A stretch of 64,000 nt of DNA from Gemmatimonadota bacterium (GTDB lineage Bacteria; Gemmatimonadota; Gemmatimonadetes; Gemmatimonadales; Gemmatimonadaceae): NCBI GenBank assembly GCA_016191225.1, contig JACPPC010000002.1, positions 1-64,000 of the forward strand. The letters are read 5' to 3'. Both the position numbers and the translations under genes were made by a program. Within the stretch, counting starts at the first letter, position 1. The number at the start of each line of letters is the position of its first letter. Positions 12,031 through 21,612 of the stretch are shown piece by piece. The notes beneath the pieces were generated by a model. The model was not told the origin of the DNA. It saw only the letters and a program-made list of their open reading frames with translations, and did not search any database.

Positions 12031-12984
12031 TTACGGAGTGGCAGCCGAGTCCGGGAAGATGAGCAAGCCGAGCGGCACCCGGCGGATACCAGGGAAGCGG
12101 GCCCCCTCGCCGCCCGGTTCGCGTACCAGCAATTGCGCCGAGATTCCGCCGTCGAGCAGCGCGCCGTCGTTCACGCCCAGGGCGCCCATCACGGCCGCCA
12201 TTTCCGGCGTCGTGAGGCCGAACGGCACGAAGCCCAGCGACTCGCCCATCGCGCCGAATCTCGTCATCGCGATCAGGAGTGTCCCGTCGGCTCGCGTGCC
12301 GATCGCCAGTCGCGCGTCGCGGTGTGCGACGTCGACGCCCCCCGTGTCGGCCATCAACGGCGCCGGCACGCGGCCGGCGGCGAGCAACGTGGGATACGAC
12401 TGGAAGGCCCACCGGACGCCGCCGGCGCCGGGGGGGGGCGCGCCGTGCCACCAACGCAGCGCGCCGGTGGTGTCGATCGTGAGGGTGCTCACGAGTGGCC
12501 CGCGCCCCGGCGCGAGGTATTGCCGGCCGTCGAGCACGACCCAGCCCCACGGCAGGTCGGCCACGAACTGTCCGGCGTTCAGGGCCACGCGCGCGCCCAC
12601 GGGCGCCCGGTCGATCGTCCACGCCCGCCGCAGCTTGCCCGTGAACGCGGTGTCGAGCGCGAGCCGCGCCCGGTGCGGGTCAACCTGGACGACGATCAGC
12701 GTCGTCCGCCACGCCTCGCCCTTCCCCGCCAGCTCGGCCCGGCCCCAGCGGAACCCCGGGGCGAGCGGGCGCCACGCGATTGCCCGTGCGAGGGGGGCTT
12801 CCGGGCCCCACTCGCGCGGCGCCTCGTCCGAACGCCACCAGGTGCGCCAGGCACCTCCCTCGCGCACGGCGAGCGTCGAGCGTGGCAGCGTCGGCCGGAC
12901 CGGAGGCGCGATCGTCGCCGCCGGCCCGGCCGCCAGCGCCGCCAGGGCCACAGCGGCGAGGCGTCGCCGCTGCCGCACCCGCAT
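12031..12984 (-). CDS. Phosphodiester glycosidase (NAGPA-like/DUF2233) family protein
   Basis: ALNAGQFVADLPWGWVVLDGRQY ... VMGALGVNDGALLDGGISAQLLV. Confidence 0.72.
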   Translation of the reverse strand: MRVRQRRRLAAVALAALAAGPAATIAPPVRPTLPRSTLAVREGGAWRTWWRSDEAPREWGPEAPLARAIAWRPLAPGFRWGRAELAGKGEAWRTTLIVVQVDPHRARLALDTAFTGKLRRAWTIDRAPVGARVALNAGQFVADLPWGWVVLDGRQYLAPGRGPLVSTLTIDTTGALRWWHGAPPPGAGGVRWAFQSYPTLLAAGRVPAPLMADTGGVDVAHRDARLAIGTRADGTLLIAMTRFGAMGESLGFVPFGLTTPEMAAVMGALGVNDGALLDGGISAQLLVREPGGEGARFPGIRRVPLGLLIFPDSAATP

Positions 12985-13880
12985 CAGAGCGCGCGCTTCA
13001 GCTTGTCGATCTCGGCCTTGCGCGCACGCAGGCGCTCGAGCTCGGCGGCGGTGAGCAGCTTGCCGCCCTTTCCCGTCCCCGAGAAGGTGAGCACCTTCTC
13101 GCGCGCCAGCGCGAAGTCGGTGCCGTTCATCCCCGCCGCCACCGAGCCCTGCGCCTGCGCGGTGCCCTCGAGGGCGCGAATCTCCTCGCCGAGCTTGTTC
13201 GAGCGGTTGGTCAGCGTGTCGATCGTGACCGCCACGGCGAGGCGCCGCGGCTCGGCGCCGCACGGCCCGCGCGCCGTCGCCGAGTCCTTCTTCACGTCGA
13301 TCCCGAGCATCTGCTGGTGCGCCGACTGGGCCTTGGCGCTCGCCCGCTGGTAGGCCAGGGTGTCGCCCGCTGCCAAGGCCGTCTGCATCTCCTGCGACGC
13401 CGCCAGCGAGGCCTGCGCGTACTGCTGCTGCACCCTGGGATCCGACATCGCCTTCATCAAGCGCGACTGCATCTCGGAATTGCGCGACTCCTGCAGCTTC
13501 TCCCACTGCACGTCGAAGCACGACTGCCAGCTGCGCCGCCCCTGGTCGTTGGCGTCGATCTCAGCCTGGTGCTTCTCGCGCAACGCGCTCACCTGGTCGC
13601 TCACCGACTGCTGGCGGGCGGCCATCCGGTCGCGCTCCTCCATCTTGGCCGCCACCACGGCCAGCCCCTTGAACAGCTTGTTGATCTGCTCATCGGTGAG
13701 CTCGGTGCCCTGCACGCGCGGGGACACCTCGTCCTCGGCGCCGGTGGCCTTGTCCACCACCTTGTCCTGGGCCTTCTTTAGCAGCGAGCCGAACTGGGCC
13801 CGCGCCGGCGCGGGGAAGGCAAGGACGGCCGCGCAGAGCAGCGCGACGAATGGGGTCCGGCGGATGAGTGGTCGGGTCAT
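12984..13880 (-). CDS. Secreted hypothetical protein, Gln/Lys-rich coiled-coil-like
   Basis: Signal peptide MTRPLIRRTPFVALLCAAVLAFPAPARA then helical low-hydrophobicity sequence; no family recognised. Confidence 0.65.
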   Translation of the reverse strand: MTRPLIRRTPFVALLCAAVLAFPAPARAQFGSLLKKAQDKVVDKATGAEDEVSPRVQGTELTDEQINKLFKGLAVVAAKMEERDRMAARQQSVSDQVSALREKHQAEIDANDQGRRSWQSCFDVQWEKLQESRNSEMQSRLMKAMSDPRVQQQYAQASLAASQEMQTALAAGDTLAYQRASAKAQSAHQQMLGIDVKKDSATARGPCGAEPRRLAVAVTIDTLTNRSNKLGEEIRALEGTAQAQGSVAAGMNGTDFALAREKVLTFSGTGKGGKLLTAAELERLRARKAEIDKLKRAL

Positions 13881-14042
13881 GCGGACAATCTCCACGACGG
13901 GGTCAACGGAAGGTCGGGGGCGGCGGCCCCGGACGCCACCAAGTCGAGGGCGCCCAGGGCGTCGGCGCGCGGCCCCGGTGGGGATATAGCGCGGCCGGCC
14001 CCGCCGCGACACTGCCGTGCCGCCGCCCCGCGCGCCGGCCGG

Positions 14043-15407
14043 CTAGTACTTGGCCAGGTACTGCTCGAGCTCCCAGCTCGAGACCTGCGAGATGTAGTCG
14101 CGCCACTCCTGGCGCTTGGCGGCGAGGAAGTGCCGCGCGATATGCTCGCCCAGCGCGTCGGTGACCACGCGGTCGCGCTCCAGCTCGTCGCAGGCCTCGT
14201 TGAGGTCGTGCGGCAGGTCGTCGATCCGGAGTCGCCGCTTCTCGCGGTGCGACATCTCCCAGATGTTCGTGTTCACCGGCTCGCGCGAGCTCAGCTTCTG
14301 CTCGAGGCCGTCGAGCCCGGCCGCGAGCAGCACCGCCAGCGCGAGGTAGGGGTTCGCGCTCGGGTCCGGCATCCGGCACTCGACGCGCGTGCCGAGGCCG
14401 CGGCGGTCCGGAACGCGGAGCAGTGGCGACCGGTTGCGCATCGACCAGGCCACGTTGACCGGCGCCTCGAACCCGGGCACCAGCCGCTTGTACGAGTTCA
14501 CCAGCGGGTTGGTGATCGCGCACATCCCGCGCGCGTGCGCCAGCAGGCCGCCAATGAACCAGTGCGCGTACTTGCTCAGCTCCCAGCGTGCCTTCGGGTC
14601 CCAGAACAGGTTGGTGCCCCCCTTGAACAGCGACAGATGGGCGTGCATGCCGGAGCCGTTCTGGCCGAAGATCGGCTTTGGCATGAAGCTCGCGTGCAGC
14701 CCGAACTGCTGCGCCACGTTGCGCACCACGAACCGGAAGGTCGCGATGTTGTCGGCGGTGGTGAGGGCGTCCGCGTATCGGAAGTCGATCTCGTGCTGGC
14801 CGTGGGCGACCTCGTGGTGCGCCGCCTCGATCTCGAACCCCATCCGCTCCAGCACGTCCACGATCGCCCGCCGCGCGTCCTCGCCGCGGTCCACCGGCGT
14901 CAGGTCGAAGTAGCTCCCCACGTCGTGCGTGGTGATCGTCGGCCGGCCGTCGTCCCCCTGCTTGAACATGAAGAACTCGGCTTCCATGCCGGCATTCATC
15001 ACCAGCCCGAGCTTCGCCGCGCGCGCCACCTGCCGCTGCAGCGCCGCCCGCGGGTCGCCCTCGAACGGCCGGCCGTCGGGATGCACGATGTCGCAGATCA
15101 GGCGCGCGACCCGCGAGTCGGCCTCCCCCCAGGGAAAGATCCGGAAGGTCCGCAGGTCCGGCACGAGGAGCATGTCGCTCTCCTCGATCCGCACGAACCC
15201 CTCGATCGACGACCCGTCGAACATGATGTCGCCGGCCAGTGCCTTCGCGAACTGCGACGACGGCACCTCGACGTTCTTGTTGACCCCGAGGATGTCGGTG
15301 AACTGCAGGCGCAGGAACCGCACGTCGTGCGCCTGCGCCAGCGATGTGAGGTCGGCGGGCGTGGCGCCCGAGAGGTCGGGCAGGGGCGTGCGGGGGGTGG
15401 GGGCCAC
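14043..15407 (-). CDS. glnA: Type I glutamine synthetase
   Basis: IMFDGSSIEGFVRIEESDMLLVPD, MEAEFFMF, EVAHGQHEIDFRY, NGSGMHAHLSLF, MPDPSANPYLALAVLLAAGLDG; GTG start 15407. Confidence 0.93.
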   Translation of the reverse strand: MAPTPRTPLPDLSGATPADLTSLAQAHDVRFLRLQFTDILGVNKNVEVPSSQFAKALAGDIMFDGSSIEGFVRIEESDMLLVPDLRTFRIFPWGEADSRVARLICDIVHPDGRPFEGDPRAALQRQVARAAKLGLVMNAGMEAEFFMFKQGDDGRPTITTHDVGSYFDLTPVDRGEDARRAIVDVLERMGFEIEAAHHEVAHGQHEIDFRYADALTTADNIATFRFVVRNVAQQFGLHASFMPKPIFGQNGSGMHAHLSLFKGGTNLFWDPKARWELSKYAHWFIGGLLAHARGMCAITNPLVNSYKRLVPGFEAPVNVAWSMRNRSPLLRVPDRRGLGTRVECRMPDPSANPYLALAVLLAAGLDGLEQKLSSREPVNTNIWEMSHREKRRLRIDDLPHDLNEACDELERDRVVTDALGEHIARHFLAAKRQEWRDYISQVSSWELEQYLAKY

Positions 15408-15563
15408 GAGGGACCGGTGCGGGGAGGGCGGGGCGCGCCGGCGGCGCGCGGCCAGAAGGTAACCGGCGCCGGCGCCCTTCGCCCGGCCGGCGCCGGCGCG
15501 GTACCTTTCGGGGTTCGACCGCTCGGCCACGCCGGCCGCGCGCACCGCGCCCCCGGGTCCCCG

Positions 15564-16397
15564 ATGACCACGATCCACGTTGCCCACAGCCCCGATTCCG
15601 ACGACGCCTTCATGTTCTGGGCGTTGGCAGAGGGGCGGATCGACACCGAGGGGCTCACGTATGTCCACGAGCTGCAGGACATCGAGACGCTGAACCAGCG
15701 CGCGCGGCGCGGCGAGCTCGAGGTGACCGCGGTCTCGATCCACGCCTACGCCTACATCGCCGACCGCTATGCCCTGCTGCCGCACGGCGCCTCGATCGGC
15801 GACCGCTACGGCCCGCGCCTCGTCGCCCGCACCCCCATGACCCGCGCCGCCGTGCGCGGCAAGCGCATCGCGATCCCGGGGCCGCTGACCAGCGCCTACC
15901 TCGCGCTCCGCCTCTACGAGCCCGACTTCGTGGCGGTACCGACGCCGTTCGACCGGATCGAGGACGCCGTCGCCGACGGTGCCGTCGACCTCGGGCTCCT
16001 GATCCACGAGGGACAGCTGACCTTCGGCGACCGGGGACTCCACCTCGTGGCCGACATGGGCGAGTGGTGGTTCGGCGAGACCGGCCTCCCCCTGCCGCTC
16101 GGCGGCAACGTCGTGCGCAAGGACCTCGGCCCCGCCCTCGTGTCGCAGGTCTCGCGCCACCTGCGGGCGAGCATCGCCCTCGCCCTCGAGCACCGGGGCG
16201 TCGCCCTCGACCACGCCATGCGGTACGCGCGCGGCCTCGACCGCGGCAAGGCCGACACCTTTGTCGGCATGTACGTGAACGACTGGACCCTCGACTACGG
16301 CGACCGCGGGCGCGAGGCCGTGCGGCTCTTCCTCGAGCGCGGCGTTCACGCGGGCATCATCCCCCAGGCCGTCGCGGTGGAGTTCGCGGACGGATGA
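15564..16397 (+). CDS. mqnD: 1,4-dihydroxy-6-naphthoate synthase (futalosine menaquinone pathway)
   Basis: HSPDSDDAFMFWALAEGRIDTEGL, ELQDIETLNQRARRGELEVTAVSIHAYAYIADRYALL, LLIHEGQLTF. Confidence 0.92.
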   Translation: MTTIHVAHSPDSDDAFMFWALAEGRIDTEGLTYVHELQDIETLNQRARRGELEVTAVSIHAYAYIADRYALLPHGASIGDRYGPRLVARTPMTRAAVRGKRIAIPGPLTSAYLALRLYEPDFVAVPTPFDRIEDAVADGAVDLGLLIHEGQLTFGDRGLHLVADMGEWWFGETGLPLPLGGNVVRKDLGPALVSQVSRHLRASIALALEHRGVALDHAMRYARGLDRGKADTFVGMYVNDWTLDYGDRGREAVRLFLERGVHAGIIPQAVAVEFADG

Positions 16398-17161
16398 GCG
16401 GCGCGCCCGCCACCCCGGCTGACGCCGCGCTGACCGAGGGCCAGCGCCGCCAGCGGCACCTCGCCGCCCTGGGCGAGCTGATGCCGGCGCTCGTGCACGA
16501 CCTCAACAACCCGCTCACCGGCATCTCGGCCTTCGCCGAGCTGCTGGAGGCCGAGGTCACGGACCCCGAGCACCGCAAGTCGTTGGGGATGATCCGCGCC
16601 GAGGCCATGAAGGCCGTGCGCCTGCTCAAGGACGTGCAGGCCTTCGCCCGCGGCTCGGCCAATCCCTCGGCCAGCGTCGACCTCAACGCGATCCTCGAGT
16701 CCACCCTGCGGTTGCGCGGCTACCTCCACCGGGGCGGGGGGCTGCAGGTGCACCTTGCGCTCGAGCCCGAGCTTCCCCGCGTGCGCGGCGACGCGCAGCA
16801 GCTGCAGCAGGCGATCATGCACGTGGTGGCCAACGCCGAGACGGCCCTCGCCGACCTCGAGCCGGGCGTGCGCGAGATGCGGATCATCACCGCCAGGGAC
16901 GGGATGTCGGTGGTCTGCACCATCGACGACAGCGGACCCGGGATGTCGCCCGACGTCCTGGCGCGTATCTTTGAGCCGCGCTTCACGACGCGTGCCGCCG
17001 TCGGCGCGGCCGGACTGGGCCTCGCCATCGCGCGGCAGGTGATCACCGCCCACGGCGGCACCATCGCCGTCGACAGCACGCCGGGACGCGGCACGCGCGT
17101 CACGATGCGCTTGCCGGCGGCCCCGGCCGCCGCCCCGTCCCCCCGGGAGTCCGCCGCATGA
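16394..17161 (+). CDS. Soluble sensor histidine kinase
   Basis: LVHDLNNPLTGISAFAELL (H box), IDDSGPGMSPDVLARIFEPRFTTR and GLGLAIARQVITAHGG; no transmembrane segment. Confidence 0.88.
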   Translation: MSGAPATPADAALTEGQRRQRHLAALGELMPALVHDLNNPLTGISAFAELLEAEVTDPEHRKSLGMIRAEAMKAVRLLKDVQAFARGSANPSASVDLNAILESTLRLRGYLHRGGGLQVHLALEPELPRVRGDAQQLQQAIMHVVANAETALADLEPGVREMRIITARDGMSVVCTIDDSGPGMSPDVLARIFEPRFTTRAAVGAAGLGLAIARQVITAHGGTIAVDSTPGRGTRVTMRLPAAPAAAPSPRESAA

Positions 17162-18276
17162 GCTCGCCGACCCGCCCCTCGCAGATGCTCCGCATGACGC
17201 GCACGATGCGCTCGCTCGCGGACACGGGTGTCAAGCGCGTGCTCGTGATCGACGACGAGGAGGCGATCCGGGTTGCCCTCGCCAAGTTCCTGCGGTCCAG
17301 GGGCTACGAGGTGCAGACCGCCGAGTCGAGCGAAGTCGCCCTCGACATCCTCGCCATCGAGCGCTTTCACGTCCTCCTCTGCGATGTGCGCATGCCCGGG
17401 ATCAGCGGTCTCGACCTCGTGCCCCGCGCCCTCGCCCTCGACCCAGACGTCGCGATCCTCATGCTGACGGCGGTGAACGACGCCCCCACCGCCACCGAGG
17501 CCCTCCTCCTCGGCGCGGTCGACTACCTCATGAAGCCGATCGAACTCGCCGACCTCGAGCAGGTCATCCAGCGCGCCCTCCACAAGCGCGAGCTGGGGAT
17601 CGAGCAGCGCAAGGTCGACACGATGATCCGCGAGGAGGTCGCCCAGCGGACCCGCGAGCTGGAGAAGGAGCGCGCGGCGCTTCGCCAGCTCTCCGTGGCC
17701 GTGATCGACTCGCTGATCGCCGTGCAGGAGGCCAAGGATGCCTACATGCGCGGCCACGGGCATCGCGTTGCGGACATGGGGGCGAGCATGGCCGAGTACC
17801 TCGGGCTCAACGCCGAGGTCGTCGAGGCGGTGCGTGTCGCGGGACGGCTGCACGACGTCGGCAAGATCGGCATTCGCGAGGGCGTGCTGCACAAGCCGGG
17901 GGCGCTCACCCCCGAGGAGTTCGAGCACGTCAAGGAACACGTGCGCATCGGCCTCGAGGTCCTCCGCCCCCTCGAGTTCCTCGGCGTCGCCCTCGAGTTC
18001 GTCGCCGACCACCACGAGCACTGGGACGGCGGCGGCTACCCCCGCGGCATCAAGGGCGAGGACATCGCCATTGGTGGGCGCATCCTCTGCGCCGCCGACG
18101 CCTTCGACTCGCTCACCACCCGGCGGCCGTACCGCGAGCCGATTGCCGCCGCCGACGCGATCGAGTACCTCGCCGCGCACGTGAACTCGCTCATGGACCC
18201 GCGCGTCTACGAGGCATTGCGGGCGGTTGTCGTGCGCCGCAAGAGCCTGGTCTTCATCGACGACATGATCGTCTAG
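17158..18276 (+). CDS. Response regulator with HD-GYP output domain
   Basis: VLVIDDEEAIRVAL...LLCDVRMPGISGLDLV receiver; RLHDVGKIGI ... HHEHWDGGGYPRGIKGEDI. Confidence 0.93.
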   Translation: MSSPTRPSQMLRMTRTMRSLADTGVKRVLVIDDEEAIRVALAKFLRSRGYEVQTAESSEVALDILAIERFHVLLCDVRMPGISGLDLVPRALALDPDVAILMLTAVNDAPTATEALLLGAVDYLMKPIELADLEQVIQRALHKRELGIEQRKVDTMIREEVAQRTRELEKERAALRQLSVAVIDSLIAVQEAKDAYMRGHGHRVADMGASMAEYLGLNAEVVEAVRVAGRLHDVGKIGIREGVLHKPGALTPEEFEHVKEHVRIGLEVLRPLEFLGVALEFVADHHEHWDGGGYPRGIKGEDIAIGGRILCAADAFDSLTTRRPYREPIAAADAIEYLAAHVNSLMDPRVYEALRAVVVRRKSLVFIDDMIV

Positions 18277-18297
18277 CGCGGCGGGCGCGTCCCGGCC

Positions 18298-20622
18298 CTA
18301 CAGCTGGCCGCCGAACGCCACCAGCAGCTTCCACCGGTCGGGACGGTCGACCGCCCGGCTCGCGCCCACGCTGAACGCGCCCCCGAAGAAGCGCATCCGC
18401 GCGTCCACCGTTGCCCGCGCACCCTGCGTCGACACCCACCCCAACCCCTGCATCTGCGCGTAGGTGGTGGCGTCGGCGCTCGTGCGCCCGGCAAAGACGC
18501 CGATCAACGGCATTGGCGCGACCCCGGGCAGCACGATCCCCCAGAACCGGAGTGGCGCCGTCCAGAGCGGGAGCTGGTAGCCGACCGTGACGCGTGCCAG
18601 CGCCGCCTTGTCCCCGGCGAATGCCTTGTAGTCGTATCCCGGCAGCCCTTCCACGCCGCCCACCTCCAGCAGCTGCTGCGGCGGGAGGTGGCGGCCGATC
18701 ACCCAGCTCGCGTCGCCGCGGGCCGCGAACACGAACGCGCCGAGCCAGGTGCGCGTCTCGAGGCGCGCGCCCAAGCGCTGCCAGTTGAGGGTGCCGTCAC
18801 CGCGCTGGTAGGTGAGCGTGGTGCGCGTGCCGCCCTGCGCCGTATGTGCGCCGGCATTTCGCCCGAGCTCGAGCGTCACGCTGGTCAGGACGAAGCTCCC
18901 CGGCGCCACGGGGCGATTCGGGCGGAAGGCCCCGCCGAACGGCCCCCGCGTCTCGACCACCGGCGGCGACACGTCCTCCGCCCACCCCGACTCGACGCGC
19001 ACCGCGGCCGCGTGCGCCGTGCCCAGCTCGCGCGTCACGCCCACGAGCGCCACCCGGCGATCGACCCAGTCGGCATCGTCACGGCCGAATAACCCGCCGA
19101 GCGCGCTCCCGCCACCGCCGAGCAGCGACGAGAAGTCGTTCGTCGAGGCCAGCAGGCGCTCCGCGCGCAGGCTCGTCACCCACGGCCCCCGCACCAGCGC
19201 CGCCTCGATGCCCCCCTTGGGCGTCGCCGCCGACCACGCCCATCCCACCATCCCGCGCACCTGCAGCCCCGGGGCAAGGTCGCGGAATGCCAGTGTGCCG
19301 GACACGCCGGTGTAGAGCCCCTCCACTCGGTTGAACCGCACGATGTCGCCGAACCGGCGGGCCTGCCACGTAAACTGCGGCCGCCCCGTGGGGCGCAGCC
19401 GCTCCGGCGCCACATCATCGAAGTCGCGCGCGGTGACCTCGCGTGTCGTCGAGCCGATCTCGCGCCGCCAGTCCTCCCACGCGTGAAGGCTGTCCCGCGG
19501 TGCGAAGGTGAGCCGGTATCGCGCCAGGCGCATCGAGTCCCGCGCCGCCCCCGGCACATCCTCGCGCGCGGTCACCTCCATCTCGTGCCACTGCGAGACG
19601 ATGCGCATGATCGGCCGCGTTTCCGTGAGCGCGGTCATGGCCTGGAACTCGAGCCGTTGCCGCCGCGGAAGCCAGTAGCGGCCCAGCACCTCGGCGTTCT
19701 CGAAGTCGATGTACGCCACGCCCTCCAGCCGCGCCACCGACTGCGCGAGGCGCAGCGCCAGCGGCATCCGCCCTCGCGGCGGTCCGGACGCGAAGAGCCG
19801 GCCGCGCATGCGGATCAGCTCGGCGCGCTCGGCGTCGAGGAACAGCTCGCCGCCGAAGAGCAGCGACGCACTCGCCGGGTCGGGCCGCGGATCCACCGTC
19901 ACCCGCACCACAGTCACCACACGCGTGGCGAGCCCGATGCGGGCCACCGTGTCGCCGCCACCGTAGCGGTAGTACTGCGCGGCATCGATGGCGAGGGGAT
20001 GCACCGCCGAGCGGGGGCGGCCGCTGTCCACGGCCGGCGCGCGGGCCGTGGTGTCGCGGGCGGCGACTCCTCCCGTGCGCTGCGAGTCGGCCGCCGGCGG
20101 CAGCCCGAAGAAGAACGCCATCCGGTTGCCGTACAGCAGCGGCACCGTCCACGACCGCCGCAACCAGGTGAGGGCCGAGACGCTCGGCCCCGACATCTGG
20201 GCCCGGTACCCGATCACGCGCTGCTCGTAGGCGCCGCTCCGGTCCCACCGGGAGTCGCTCTGGAACTGCTCCACCTGCCCCGACTGCTCGCTCGATCCCG
20301 CCGACGTTCCGGCGACCGCCCCCGGGCTGCTCGTTGTCATGTTCAGCACCAGGCCGATTTCCGATTCCACGCGTGCCCGATAGGCCTCGAGCCCCGCAGG
20401 CAGCGCCCGGTTCGCAACCGTGGCCCGGTTCACGATCTCGCGCAGCGCTGATGTCGCGAAAGTGGCAGTGTCGGGACCGGGCGGCACGCGCACCGTGTCC
20501 GCCCCACCCGGGACGGACGGCAGCGGCCCGGTGCCCCCCCGGGCACTCCGCTGGCTGTCGGCGGGGGTCTGCGCGACCGACGTGAGCAGCAGGGCGGAAA
20601 CCAGCACAGCCGTCGTTGACAT
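18298..20622 (-). CDS. Outer-membrane beta-barrel protein (surface-antigen/DUF5686-like)
   Basis: Signal peptide, N-terminal soluble domain, C-terminal amphipathic strands with LLEVGGVEGLPGYDYKAFAGDKAALARVTVGYQLPL. Confidence 0.7.
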   Translation of the reverse strand: MSTTAVLVSALLLTSVAQTPADSQRSARGGTGPLPSVPGGADTVRVPPGPDTATFATSALREIVNRATVANRALPAGLEAYRARVESEIGLVLNMTTSSPGAVAGTSAGSSEQSGQVEQFQSDSRWDRSGAYEQRVIGYRAQMSGPSVSALTWLRRSWTVPLLYGNRMAFFFGLPPAADSQRTGGVAARDTTARAPAVDSGRPRSAVHPLAIDAAQYYRYGGGDTVARIGLATRVVTVVRVTVDPRPDPASASLLFGGELFLDAERAELIRMRGRLFASGPPRGRMPLALRLAQSVARLEGVAYIDFENAEVLGRYWLPRRQRLEFQAMTALTETRPIMRIVSQWHEMEVTAREDVPGAARDSMRLARYRLTFAPRDSLHAWEDWRREIGSTTREVTARDFDDVAPERLRPTGRPQFTWQARRFGDIVRFNRVEGLYTGVSGTLAFRDLAPGLQVRGMVGWAWSAATPKGGIEAALVRGPWVTSLRAERLLASTNDFSSLLGGGGSALGGLFGRDDADWVDRRVALVGVTRELGTAHAAAVRVESGWAEDVSPPVVETRGPFGGAFRPNRPVAPGSFVLTSVTLELGRNAGAHTAQGGTRTTLTYQRGDGTLNWQRLGARLETRTWLGAFVFAARGDASWVIGRHLPPQQLLEVGGVEGLPGYDYKAFAGDKAALARVTVGYQLPLWTAPLRFWGIVLPGVAPMPLIGVFAGRTSADATTYAQMQGLGWVSTQGARATVDARMRFFGGAFSVGASRAVDRPDRWKLLVAFGGQL

Positions 20623-20714
20623 TCAGGAGTTCCGGGTGGGAGGGCTGCGTCGCCCGGTTGTACGGCGGCTTGCGACACGAGGTTTCCGGAATCGGCCTGA
20701 CCGAAAACGCCGCC

Positions 20715-20743
20715 TTGACCTCGCCGGGATGTCGTTATATACC
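20715..20743 (+). promoter_or_regulatory. Candidate sigma70-type promoter
   Basis: TTGACC-N17-TATACC upstream of the 20862 CDS. Confidence 0.55.
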
Positions 20744-20861
20744 CTGCTTCGGAAAACCGGTGTACCGGAATCTTCCTGTCGCGAGGCGCCCCGAATTGGC
20801 GCGACGCGGCATGAACCAGGATGCGACCAGCTGCAGGCGATCAACCAGAGAGGAGGCGGTC

Positions 20862-21464
20862 ATGCCCCGCGGTGATGAACGGGAGAAGGCTTGGAAGTTC
20901 GGTGAGCGCGATGACGAGGGTGACGACCTCGGCTACGGCGGCGGTGGCGGGAGCGCCTCGTACGATGACGAGGACGAGGAGGATGGGGGCTGGGCGCTGA
21001 CGAAGGATCGCAGCGACGATCTCTGGGACAGCACCGAGGATCTCGACGACGACACCGACGAGGCCGAGGAGCCGGTGGTCGAAGTCGAGGAGGAGGAGGA
21101 GATGGTCTTCGGCTCTGCGCCGCCGCCGCGCCAGCGCGGGCCGAAGTCCGCCAAGGTGGCGCCAGCGCCAGCGGGCGCGGCTCCCGCAGCCGGTGCCAAG
21201 GCGGCGGCCGCGAAGCCCGCTCCGGCGGCCGCCAAGTCCGTCGCCAAGCCCGTCGCCAAGCCTGCGGCGAGGCCCGCCGGCAAGCCAGCGGCCAAGGCCG
21301 CTCCCAAGGCGAAGAACGCGGTGAAGAAGGCGGCGCCAAGGAAGAAGGCGGCCGCGAAGCCGAAGACGCTGCCGAGGAAGGCCGGCAAGAAGGCGCCTGC
21401 CAAGCCGGCCCGGAAGCCGGCCAAGGCGAAGGCGGCGAAGAAGCCAAAGAAGGGGCGCCGCTAG
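20862..21464 (+). CDS. Acidic N-terminal / Lys-Ala-Pro-rich C-terminal (histone H1-like) protein
   Basis: Good Shine-Dalgarno (gagaggaggcggt) before ATG 20862; C-terminus AKPAPAAAKSVAKPVAKPAARPAGKPAAKAAPKAKNAVKKAAPRKKAAAKP. Confidence 0.8.
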   Translation: MPRGDEREKAWKFGERDDEGDDLGYGGGGGSASYDDEDEEDGGWALTKDRSDDLWDSTEDLDDDTDEAEEPVVEVEEEEEMVFGSAPPPRQRGPKSAKVAPAPAGAAPAAGAKAAAAKPAPAAAKSVAKPVAKPAARPAGKPAAKAAPKAKNAVKKAAPRKKAAAKPKTLPRKAGKKAPAKPARKPAKAKAAKKPKKGRR

Positions 21465-21488
21465 GGAGTGGGTGGGGTAACGCGGGCC

Positions 21489-21512
21489 GGGGGGCTCCAT
21501 TTGGAGCCCCCC
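21489..21512 (+). terminator. Intrinsic terminator-like hairpin
   Basis: ggggggctcc-attt-ggagcccccc followed by gccttgttt, just after the stop at 21464. Confidence 0.75.
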
Positions 21513-21612
21513 GCCTTGTTTCGTCCCACTTCGCCGAGGCCCTCCCCGGTCGCACTCTCCGACAACTGGCGCGATGCTGCGCGCAGCGCTCGTGCGCGCT
21601 ACTTTAGGCCTC

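Noticed and set aside
14130-15563. N-terminal part of the 755-aa ORF ending at 16397
   Set aside because: Antisense to glnA; the real MqnD starts at ATG 15564.
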